From Pseudomonas sp. W4I3 (GTDB taxonomy: Bacteria > Pseudomonadota > Gammaproteobacteria > Pseudomonadales > Pseudomonadaceae), in NCBI RefSeq assembly GCF_030816195.1, contig NZ_JAUSXS010000001.1:3371501-3435500 (forward strand): a DNA stretch of 64,000 nt, read 5' to 3'. The notes under the pieces were generated by a model. It had not been told where the DNA came from, ran no database searches, and worked only from the letters and a program-made list of their open reading frames with translations. Within the stretch, counting starts at the first letter, position 1. Every line of letters begins with the position of its first letter. Made by a program: the position numbers and the translations under genes. Shown in pieces: positions 17,676-25,321 of this stretch.

Positions 17676-18032
17676 TTACCACACCAAGATGGGAAATATG
17701 TCGCGCCGCGTACTCACAACATAAGACTCCAATCCATTTTTTTCAGGATAGATTTTCAAGATTATTTTTTCGCTGAAAGTGATGGTGAGAACTCCACCAT
17801 CATCAATTGAAAATTTTTCTACATCGAGATTTAAAACATCAAAAAACAAAGGACTGGTAGCGACATCCTCTCCATGCCCCCTTCTAGTCACTCCGTCGAT
17901 ATCACAAACGAATGGGCACTGAACCAGTACACTGCCCATGTCGCCAAAAAGCAAGACCTGCGAGCCGATCCCGACCGTTATACCCGTTAGGACGGCTGGC
18001 ATCATTTCGGCCAAGTCAAAGTCGTTTATCAT
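17676..18032 (-). CDS. Hypothetical protein, 118 aa, perhaps DUF6188-like
   Basis: Small acidic soluble protein, mostly beta: ITVGIGSQVLLFGDMGSVLV then LNLDVEKFSIDDGGVLTITF and a terminal YPEKNGLESYVVST. The layout (binding site for itself, charged middle, 'G-x-E-S-Y/W' near the end) recalls DUF6188 proteins, often found in toxin-immunity loci; this assignment is from memory of the pattern only. A/T-rich codons compared with the core. Isolated between gaps. Confidence 0.55.
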   Translation of the reverse strand: MINDFDLAEMMPAVLTGITVGIGSQVLLFGDMGSVLVQCPFVCDIDGVTRRGHGEDVATSPLFFDVLNLDVEKFSIDDGGVLTITFSEKIILKIYPEKNGLESYVVSTRRDIFPILVW

Positions 18033-18302
18033 CGTGCCGTACCCTTGTCGGACAGGTGGTTATTGAAGATTGCCAAGTTAAGAAACCTGCTGGTTCTTAC
18101 GTGGACCAATAATAGCTCCACTCAGCCACCTTCATCCCTTGGGATGAACAGAGTCATCTCGTTGCGATGGGAAGTCTTGATCGAAACCCTATCCGAAGCA
18201 TATTCGTTGACCCGGCCTATCACAGAATAGAGATAGGGGACCGACTGATGGCGACGATTGAGTCAGTGGCCGCGTAGGCTGAGTGAAACTCTTGGAAAAT
18301 TT

Positions 18303-18337
18303 GGGGCAGACCACAATTGATATTCGTGGTCTGCCCC
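18303..18337. repeat. Palindromic element GGGGCAGACCAC...GTGGTCTGCCCC
   Basis: Perfect 12-bp arms (18303-18314 and 18326-18337) around an 11-nt loop, in the 440-bp gap between genes of opposite orientation. Similar 'GGTCTGCCCC' palindromes occur as dispersed repeats in pseudomonads. It could also end transcription, but there is no T-tract. The rest of the 18033-18474 gap holds no credible gene. Confidence 0.6.
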
Positions 18338-18474
18338 CCGATCTATCTGCGAAATTGGCCCGACGCTTCTCGGAAAATAACGCTACTCAAAACCAAATTA
18401 TTGCTACCCATGACGGCATTTAAAATTGGCACAATAGCTCGCTAGGCTTTCTCTATTAACAGACGGATTCGTTC

Positions 18475-18942
18475 ATGCATCACAGCATCCACGCCGCTTA
18501 CCATCAAGCGACCTTCTCCCGCAGCACTTGCGCGTGGTTGACCATTGACGATGTGGCCATCGAGCAATGGTTGGCCTCCCACCTGAATGACGCCAGTGTC
18601 GCCCTGCTTGGGCTTTCCTTGATGTGGTTAATGGATGAGGAAGAAGATGCCCTCGCCAGGCGTCGCTTCATTCCCGGCGAGGACGGCAGCTCCACCCTAG
18701 TACCATTGCTGGTGTGCAGCGATGATATGGACTTCGACTGCACCGTGCTGATGGTCGAACAGGTTATCGACGGCGACACCGTGCATTGGCGGCGTTTCGG
18801 CTGGAGCGCTTCCGGCAAGCTGGAAGTGGGTATTTCTACTCGCTGGAACGCGGAAAACCAGCCGGTTAGCTTTTCTCTGGAGGAGTTCGGCGCAGCGCTG
18901 GAGACGTTCGACAAGCTGCAGAAGGAATCGCCGAGTCAATGA
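18475..18942 (+). CDS. Hypothetical protein, 155 aa, possible immunity protein
   Basis: Acidic soluble protein: a helical N-terminal half (AIEQWLASHLNDASVALLGL, MDEEEDALARR), then strands (TVLMVEQVIDGDTVHWRRFG). No known domain recognised. Its stop overlaps the ATG of the next gene (ATGA), so the two are co-translated and probably act together. Small, acidic and paired genes of this sort on an island often are immunity proteins; that is inference. Confidence 0.65.
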   Translation: MHHSIHAAYHQATFSRSTCAWLTIDDVAIEQWLASHLNDASVALLGLSLMWLMDEEEDALARRRFIPGEDGSSTLVPLLVCSDDMDFDCTVLMVEQVIDGDTVHWRRFGWSASGKLEVGISTRWNAENQPVSFSLEEFGAALETFDKLQKESPSQ

Positions 18943-19334
18943 GGCGCACGGATATTAAGCAGCAACTTCCCGAACTCGACTGTGCTGCTAAAGTGAAGCT
19001 TCGCAGGTTGTTGGCTGCCGGCACAATTTTGCCAGTGATGAATAAGACCAAATGGGTCGAGCTGATCGAAGCAATGCTTTGCTCACCGCAAATACAACCA
19101 GAATTCAGACTGCACAGTGTTTTAGCCCCGAGCGGCTACTGCACAGACTGGGATGGAGATTGGCATTACCACATCCATCCTGTAGCGGAAATCGAGTGGA
19201 TCGAACTCAGAGCGGTTTCGCTCGATTGGTTGCTGTCCATATTGAGAAAACACAACTTTCCGTTTTCGATCGAAGGCGAAACGCCTCGTGTATGGGGCTA
19301 TACCAGGCTTGGCATGCAGCCTGTTTGGTGCTGA
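18939..19334 (+). CDS. DUF6678-like hypothetical protein, 131 aa
   Basis: Key features: helical N-terminus (KVKLRRLLAAGTILPVMNKT), then WDGDWHYHIHPVAEIEWIEL and a closing VWGYTRLG. The block 'W-D-x-D-W-Y/H-Y-H-I-x-P...IEWIEL' is what I recall of DUF6678 proteins, small cytoplasmic proteins found in polymorphic-toxin immunity arrays. Translationally coupled to the gene before it. No toxin gene is seen nearby, so it would be an orphan antidote. Confidence 0.65.
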   Translation: MRRTDIKQQLPELDCAAKVKLRRLLAAGTILPVMNKTKWVELIEAMLCSPQIQPEFRLHSVLAPSGYCTDWDGDWHYHIHPVAEIEWIELRAVSLDWLLSILRKHNFPFSIEGETPRVWGYTRLGMQPVWC

Positions 19335-19388
19335 ACTCATCCGAGCTGGCTTTAGAGTTCTCACACACTCTGGGCCGAACCCGGTCAG

Positions 19389-21462
19389 GTGACCAATAAG
19401 ATAAACTTCCAGCCAATCTGTACAGTCCAAGTTGAACATTGCTCAAGCCGTGCGTTGAGGCATCTCCATTTGAATTCCCAAAACTCTTCAAAAGCATCCA
19501 TTACCTTTCCAGGCGGCGGAAACGCGGGAGACTTGCTCCGCTCCGTAGATTGGACGCAAAGCAAGTTGGGAGAACTGTCGGCATGGCCGCAGGCATTGGT
19601 CACCCTTACCAGAGTCATGCTCAGCTCTAGCCAACCCATGTTTATCGCCTGGGGGCCTGAGCGCATCCTTCTTTACAACGATGGATATTCCAAAATGCTT
19701 GGCCCGAAGCACCCGTGGGCATTCGTGCGGCCCTTTTTTGAGGTGTGGCCTGAAGTACGATCCGAAATCGGTGGGCTCATGGATCGAGTCTTCTCGGGTG
19801 AGCCCATTGCGATGGATGACCTCGCGCTGACGCTCAATCGAAACGGCTACCCGGAAGAGGCCAGTTTTTCTTTTTCGTACACCCCAGTGCCAGACAATAC
19901 CGGAGAAATACTGGGTTTGTTCTGCGCTTGCACTGAGACCACGGGGCGCGTTACGACTGAGCGTCGGCAAGCAGAAGATGCGAGGCGCGAGAGGGACCGG
20001 TTATTTGAAATGAGCCGAGATCTGTTTGGCGTGGCTACCCTGGACGGGTATCTGGTGTCGATCAATCCAGCGTGGGCGCGGCAACTCGATCGCTCAGTTG
20101 AAGAACTGTTGGCTCGACCATTTTCCGAGATCATCCATCCTGACGATCTTGCCGAGACGGAGGAAGTCGTTGCACGGCTAAGTGCGGGCGAGTCCGTGCA
20201 TCAGTTTCATGTGCGACTGCTTAAAGCTGACGGGATGCCAATCTCATTTGCATGGTCTGCCGTGCCAGAGGCCGGCGGTGAGGGCAACCTTTTCTACACG
20301 GTAGGGCGGGATATTACTGACGACCTCAGACGCGAGGAGGGCATCCGCCATGGTCAGAAAATGGAGGCGGTTGGCCAACTCACTGGCGGTCTCGCCCACG
20401 ATTTCAACAACCTCCTTCAGGCTGCCCACGGATGCCTCGATCTTATTCTGCGCGCGCCCCAGGACTCCTGAGCGCGTTTCACGTTTGGCCAGGAACGGTT
20501 TGCAAGCCACTGAACGCGGGGCAAAACTGACGGCCCAGTTGCTGGCGTTCTCCCGCGCACAGAAGTTTGAGCTGCGTCCTATCGACGTCGGCAGCCTCAT
20601 CGCAGGAATGACCGAAATCCTTCACAGCTCCGTCGGCCCTCTTATCCGGGTCGTGATCGAAACATCCCAACTCACCCACGGGGTGTTGTCTGATCCCACC
20701 CAGCTCGAAATGGCGCTGCTTAATGTAGCCATCAACGCGCGCGATGCAATGCCTCAAGGCGGCGACCTGATCATTACTGCCAATGAGCGTGTAATTGATA
20801 CCGATATGGATTTGATTCCGGGCAATTACGTGCAAATCGCTATCACCGACACAGGTATCGGAATGTCAGCGGCCGTTGCCGCCAGAGCTTTCGAGCCGTT
20901 TTACACGACTAAAGGCTTGGGCAAAGGTACCGGACTCGGGTTAAGCCAAGTCTATGCCATGGCAAAACAGGCAGGGGGAACGGCTCGGATAGAACAGCCA
21001 ATTCAACGCGGTACTCGAATTAACCTATGGCTGCCCTCAGTCCAAATAGGGCCTGCCAAGGCGCCCCCAAGAGATGACCCGGCTCCGCTCTTGAGATTTG
21101 AGGCTAAAAGGGTGCTCGTGGTGGACGACGACCCCGACGTAAGGCAGTTCCTCTCGTCATCGTTGGAAACATTAGGCTTCGAAGTGCGGACCGCAGAGGA
21201 TGCAGAGCGTGGTCTGGCAGTGCTGGAGGACGTGGAGCCTGACATCCTGGTTGTCGATTTCGCCATGCCTGGTATGAACGGGGCTCAAATGGCTAGGGCT
21301 GTAAGGCTTAGGCGCCCTAATCTCCCGATCATCTTTGCGAGTGGGTATTCAGAGACTGATGAGATAGAAAGAGCGGTTGGCAAGTCCGCGGTGCTGCTCA
21401 GAAAGCCGTTCGGAGTCTCGGAACTGGAAACCGTATTAAACGCTGCGTTGAATCCGCATTAG
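19389..21462 (+). pseudogene. Hybrid histidine kinase (PAS-HisKA-HATPase-REC), split by a frameshift
   Basis: Frame 1 (19389-20471) encodes an N-terminal sensor domain (about 50-190; SVDWTQSKLGELSAWPQAL), a second PAS (FEMSRDLFGVATLDGYLVSI) and the phospho-acceptor box LAHDFNNLLQ, then stops at TGA 20469. The frame that continues to 21462 carries the rest: NVAINARDAMP (N box), DTGIGM (G1), GKGTGLGLSQVY (G2), then a receiver domain with phospho-Asp in VVDFAMPGMNG and Lys in RKPFG. Dropping one base near 20466-20470 restores RAPQD-PERVSRLARNGL and one protein of about 690 aa. The GTG at 19389 is an uncertain start. All motifs are otherwise intact, so the lesion is recent or an assembly error. 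Confidence 0.85.
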
Positions 21463-21631
21463 GAAACGCGCTAGCCGTTGCGCTCAGAGTTGGCGAAAAA
21501 CAACGAAGCAAGGACAATAATTTTTCGATCAAAGGAATGGCTATGAACCCGTTAAACGGCCTACCCATCGGCGCGACTGGCGATATCGACATCCTACATG
21601 TCACTTCGCATCGCACGAAAAGGGTAGCGCC

Positions 21632-22528
21632 ATGCGTACAACCATGATGCTTGCAGGGATTGGCGCCACGCTGGCGCTGTTGTCTGCATCGCCAGCCCAG
21701 TCTGCGCCTCTGTCAGTCACTGCCGATCAGAATGGTATCTCGGTGCTGGTACAAGGCACGGGCACAGATATTATCCTGATCCCAGGATTTGCCTCGTCCT
21801 ACGAAGTCTGGGCTGATTTGGCCTCCAGATTGCGGCAGAACCATCGTTTGCATCTCGTACAGGTTGCTGGTTTTGCCGGATCGCCTGCTGTAAGCAATCC
21901 AGGCGGTCGAGTAGTCGCACCGACGGTCGAAGCCATCGCTGAATACATCCGCAGCCAGGGCATCGAGGCGCCGGTGATCATCGGTCATTCGTTGGGGGGT
22001 GAAGTGGCACTGATGCTGGGTGCTCGTCATCCTGATCAAGTCGGGCGCCTGATGATTGTCGATGCGATGCCCTTTTATACCTTGCTGTTTGACCCCTCAG
22101 CGACCAGTGAAACGGCGACGCCGCACGCGTCTGCGATGCGCGATGCAATGTTAGCGGCGACGCCTGAGCAGTCGGAAGCCATGCAGCATGCCTCTATCGC
22201 CCGTCTCGCCAAAACTGAAGCGGTGAGGCCAGGTTTGGTCGCTGCGGGGATGAACTCTGACCGAAAGACGATGGCCGATGCCATGTATGAGCTGATGGTC
22301 ACGGACCTGCGGCCGGAGCTTGGACGCATAGGGGTGCCTGTCCAGGTCGTCTATGCCTACGACCAGCTTTATGGCATAGAGGCGTCCCACATAGATGCAA
22401 TGTTCCGTGATGCCTATGCCTCGACCCCGGACATCAGCTTCAGGCGAATTGACGATAGTTTTCACTTCATCATGCTGGATCAGCCGGAACTGTTCGCTGA
22501 TGCCGTCATCAAGTTCATTAACCGCTGA
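21632..22528 (+). CDS. Exported alpha/beta hydrolase
   Basis: 298 aa. Signal peptide about 1-25 (LALLSASPAQSA). Alpha/beta-hydrolase core: oxyanion region LIPGFASSYEVW (about 52), nucleophile elbow IGHSLGGEVAL with Ser about 115, acid in VVYAYDQLYG (about 240) and catalytic His in DDSFHFIML (about 280). Probably a periplasmic esterase or peptidase-like hydrolase; substrate unknown. It lies just inside the right end of the tRNA-bounded segment; a tRNA-Cys remnant begins 87 bp after the stop. Confidence 0.85.
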   Translation: MRTTMMLAGIGATLALLSASPAQSAPLSVTADQNGISVLVQGTGTDIILIPGFASSYEVWADLASRLRQNHRLHLVQVAGFAGSPAVSNPGGRVVAPTVEAIAEYIRSQGIEAPVIIGHSLGGEVALMLGARHPDQVGRLMIVDAMPFYTLLFDPSATSETATPHASAMRDAMLAATPEQSEAMQHASIARLAKTEAVRPGLVAAGMNSDRKTMADAMYELMVTDLRPELGRIGVPVQVVYAYDQLYGIEASHIDAMFRDAYASTPDISFRRIDDSFHFIMLDQPELFADAVIKFINR

Positions 22529-22615
22529 GCGGTGGCGGGCCTGCGGTAGTGATCATTTGTTGCCGCCCATGCAAGTCACTGGCCGTCTGCTTCTGGGCGA
22601 GCGCGTAAAATTTGT

Positions 22616-22673
22616 GCATTGCAGATCCGCCTACGCCGGTTCGATTCTACCTCGGGCTCCACTTTTGAAACCC
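22616..22673 (+). repeat. Degenerate tRNA-Cys 3' half, probable attachment-site remnant
   Basis: From about 22616 the sequence repeats the anticodon-to-CCA part of tRNA-Cys and the bases after it. 22626-22647 is identical to 11061-11082 (22 bp, including CCTACGCCGGTTCGATTC). Further on, CTCCACTTTTGAAA-CCC matches CTCCACTCTTGAAAACCC downstream of the intact tRNA. A few point changes and single-base gaps separate them. There is no 5' half, so no functional tRNA. This is the classic trace of integration of an element at the tRNA 3' end. The rest of the 22529-22802 gap shows no gene. Confidence 0.85.
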
Positions 22674-22802
22674 TTTCCTATTTCCGCACGTCGACCTAAC
22701 GAGAGTGACTGGCGTTATCAGCAACCTCTGCTAGCTTTCCAATGGCCTATCAGGAGTTGTAAGCGGGCTCCAACCCCGAGCTGATAATTAAGGACAGATA
22801 TC

Positions 22803-23594
22803 ATGAGCAGTCAACGTCTCGGGCCCGTGCTACTTCTAACCGCTCTGTCACCGTTCGCGTCATGTGCAAATGCAGACAACGCCGATACCGCCAATAAAAG
22901 TAATAACCCGCTGAATCTGGCGCCGGGGGCGAACCTTCAGGATTACTACTCGCCGAAGCTTTATGACACTAATGTCCACACTAACGATGCGCTGCTACGC
23001 GGGACGCTCCCTGTGGCGCCCAGTGATTTCATCGGCGTGCCTCAGATTCTGCGTGCAACGCTGCCCATCAGCACCCGACCTGACCCGCATGGCGGATACA
23101 GTACCGGTATCGGCGACCTGAACCTGTTTGACATATTCCTGCTCAAGACTGAGGGCGTACAACTCGGTATCGGGCCGCAAATCACCGCGCCTACTGCCGC
23201 CCAAGATGAACTTGGAACAGGTAAATGGCAAGCCGGCCTCGCAGCAGTTGCCATCGATTCATCCCCGCGCGGACTGTTGGGTGGGTTGGTGCAGTATCAA
23301 AGTTCTTTCGCGGGCGACAGCGACCGTCAGCACGTCGAAACCGCGACTTTCCAGCCATTTATCATTCACAACCTTCCCAAGGGCTGGTACTTGCGCTCCA
23401 CCGGAACTTGGACGTTCGACCTGAAAAACGATACCCACTACATCCCGATCGGACTGGGGGTGGGCAAGGCCTGGAAGTCTGGCACCAATATCCTCAATGC
23501 GTTTGTCGAGCCCCAGTGGACGGTAGAGCGCAAGGGTGATGGTGTGCCGCAGTTCACTCTGTTTGCCGGTATCAATGTCACCTTTGGGAAATAG
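22803..23594 (+). CDS. Outer-membrane protein, 'neuromedin U'-type beta-barrel
   Basis: 263 aa with signal peptide (LLLTALSPFASCANA). Repeated amphipathic strands (LLRGTLPVAPSDFIGVPQIL, GIGDLNLFDIFLL, LGIGPQITAPTA, FAGINVTFGK with a terminal hydrophobic/aromatic pattern) suggest a small outer-membrane channel. Homologues are usually annotated 'neuromedin U', a misnomer. Eight bases before the DUF1254 gene, so co-transcribed; likely the porin for the substrate of the following enzymes. Confidence 0.75.
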   Translation: MSSQRLGPVLLLTALSPFASCANADNADTANKSNNPLNLAPGANLQDYYSPKLYDTNVHTNDALLRGTLPVAPSDFIGVPQILRATLPISTRPDPHGGYSTGIGDLNLFDIFLLKTEGVQLGIGPQITAPTAAQDELGTGKWQAGLAAVAIDSSPRGLLGGLVQYQSSFAGDSDRQHVETATFQPFIIHNLPKGWYLRSTGTWTFDLKNDTHYIPIGLGVGKAWKSGTNILNAFVEPQWTVERKGDGVPQFTLFAGINVTFGK

Positions 23595-23602
23595 GTATTT
23601 AT

Positions 23603-25060
23603 ATGGATCATTTTGTTCGCGAGGCTGGTCGCACGCTCATCGCGCTAGCCGTTAGTTGCAGCATTGCAGCTCAGGCTCAAACGTTGGAGACCCGTATCGG
23701 CTCTATCGCAATGCAGGGCGAACTTCCTGCTCATGAGTCGATACCCAAACTCTACGCAGAACTGGATTTCCAACAAGCGACCCAGAGTTATCTTTGGGCA
23801 CTGCCCCTTGTTTCATACGCGCAATGGCAAGAGGAGTTTCAGAACAAGCTGGGTGCACAAAGCGGTGATCTGATGGTGCTCACCAGCTACGAAGACAAGC
23901 TGGGTGTCATCACCGCAAACGCTACTACGCCTTACATACTCGGTTTTGTCGATCTGAACGAAACGGGCCCGCTGGTGATCGAGTTGCCGCCTGGGCCAGC
24001 CGCTGGTGGTGTAGGCGATTTTTGGCAGCGAGCGATTATCGATATGGGGCAGACCGGCCCAGACAAAGGTCAGGGCGGAAAATATCTAGTGCTGCCGCCA
24101 GGTGCTCAGCCTCCTGCGGACGCAGACACGTTTTACATTGCGAAATCGGAAACGATGAATGTCCTGGTGGGGTTCCGCGTACTCGACCCAGACCCTGCCA
24201 AGGGCAAGGCGCTGGTTGAGGAATTTAAAATGTATCCCTACAGCGAACGCACACAGCCGAGTAAAACCAAACTGCTTTCGCCCAATGGCAGGGCTTGGTC
24301 AGGCACGCAGCCCCGAGGCATGGCGTACTGGGAACGCCTGCATCAGATCCTTCAGAAAGAGCCCGTGAACGAGCGAGACCGTTTTTATATGGCGATGCTC
24401 GCCAGTCTAGGGATTGAAAAAGACAAGGCATTCAAGCCAACACCCGACCAACGAAAAGCCTTGGAGGAAGGTGCGCAGATGGGCGAGCTAATCGCCAAAG
24501 CCAATACATTCGCCAAACGCTTCCCTGGCGCTCAATTCTGGCCCGACCGCCAATGGGACAAGGTGCTCAATATCGCTGAGCCATCCCAGCGCGTAGCCTT
24601 TTATGACCAACTGTGGGAACGCAGCGCCTGGTTCTATGAGGCCGTGACGAACACCAAAGGCATGGTTTCCAAAACGCCTGGTCTCGGGCAGACCTACCTG
24701 GGTGCCTATACCGACAAGGATGGTCAGTGGCTCGACGGTGGCAAACACTATCGCCTCCATGTCGGCGCCAATCCGCCAGCCAAGCAGTTCTGGTCGATGA
24801 CTGTCTACGACACCGACACCCGCTGCCTGATTGACAATCCACAACGAAAAGCTGACCTGTCATCGCGCCAGGACCTGAAGAAAAATCCAGACGGTTCAGT
24901 CGATTTGTATTTTGGGCCTAAAGCCCCGGAAGGCTTTGAAACGAATTGGGTTCAAACCGTGCCGGGCAAGCACTGGTTTAGCTACTTCCGCCTATATGCC
25001 CCCACAGAGGCTTACTTCGACAAGAGCTGGAAGCTCGATGACATAACGCTCGCGAAGTAA
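23603..25060 (+). CDS. DUF1254/DUF1214 exported protein
   Basis: 485 aa. Signal peptide (ALAVSCSIAAQAQT). DUF1254 domain about 50-190 (LWALPLVSYAQWQEEF, then TANATTPYILGFVDL) and DUF1214 about 370-480 (LHVGANPPAKQFWSMTVYD, SVDLYFGPKAPEG, YAPTEAYFDKSW). Proteins of this two-domain type are periplasmic and of unproven function, often beside alkylsulfatase or sterol/xenobiotic degradation genes. Second in a run with the barrel protein at 22803; the alkylsulfatase follows 261 bp later. Confidence 0.9.
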   Translation: MDHFVREAGRTLIALAVSCSIAAQAQTLETRIGSIAMQGELPAHESIPKLYAELDFQQATQSYLWALPLVSYAQWQEEFQNKLGAQSGDLMVLTSYEDKLGVITANATTPYILGFVDLNETGPLVIELPPGPAAGGVGDFWQRAIIDMGQTGPDKGQGGKYLVLPPGAQPPADADTFYIAKSETMNVLVGFRVLDPDPAKGKALVEEFKMYPYSERTQPSKTKLLSPNGRAWSGTQPRGMAYWERLHQILQKEPVNERDRFYMAMLASLGIEKDKAFKPTPDQRKALEEGAQMGELIAKANTFAKRFPGAQFWPDRQWDKVLNIAEPSQRVAFYDQLWERSAWFYEAVTNTKGMVSKTPGLGQTYLGAYTDKDGQWLDGGKHYRLHVGANPPAKQFWSMTVYDTDTRCLIDNPQRKADLSSRQDLKKNPDGSVDLYFGPKAPEGFETNWVQTVPGKHWFSYFRLYAPTEAYFDKSWKLDDITLAK

Positions 25061-25080
25061 CTCGCGCAGGCTTCCCGAAC

Positions 25081-25239
25081 TCAAACTCGACGCAGATGGC
25101 GGGGTGGTTGCCAGCGGTCGGTGGAAGCTGCCGCTTCCTTAACCTGCAAATAACACTTCGCCAAGAACGTTTCCAGGACCCTTTGGTTGTAGAAGTCACC
25201 ACCAAAGAGAGCGTTTAAATCGTATTGGCGGATACGCAT
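25081..25239 (-). CDS. Possible 52-aa ORF in the intergenic gap
   Basis: Reads MRIRQYDLNALFGGDFYNQR and on through VLETFLAKCYLQVKEAAAS to a stop, with plausible helix-like composition but no good ribosome-binding site. It could be the tail of a lost gene on the minus strand (a remnant of a transferred or deleted unit) or chance. It is the only credible content of the gap between the DUF1254 gene and the alkylsulfatase. Confidence 0.25.
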   Translation of the reverse strand: MRIRQYDLNALFGGDFYNQRVLETFLAKCYLQVKEAAASTDRWQPPRHLRRV

Positions 25240-25321
25240 GTGCAAAAGCAAGGGTACTTAGCAATACCGTTCGCAAAAAAGAAGAACTACGAAATACCTC
25301 AATTCAACAGGAGCGTGTTCG

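Noticed and set aside
21543..21644. 34-codon frame just before the hydrolase gene
   Set aside because: Overlaps the hydrolase start out of frame and shows no ribosome-binding site of note.
22616..22673. Second tRNA-Cys gene
   Set aside because: Only the 3' half is present and it has point changes and gaps; no acceptor 5' strand or D-arm.
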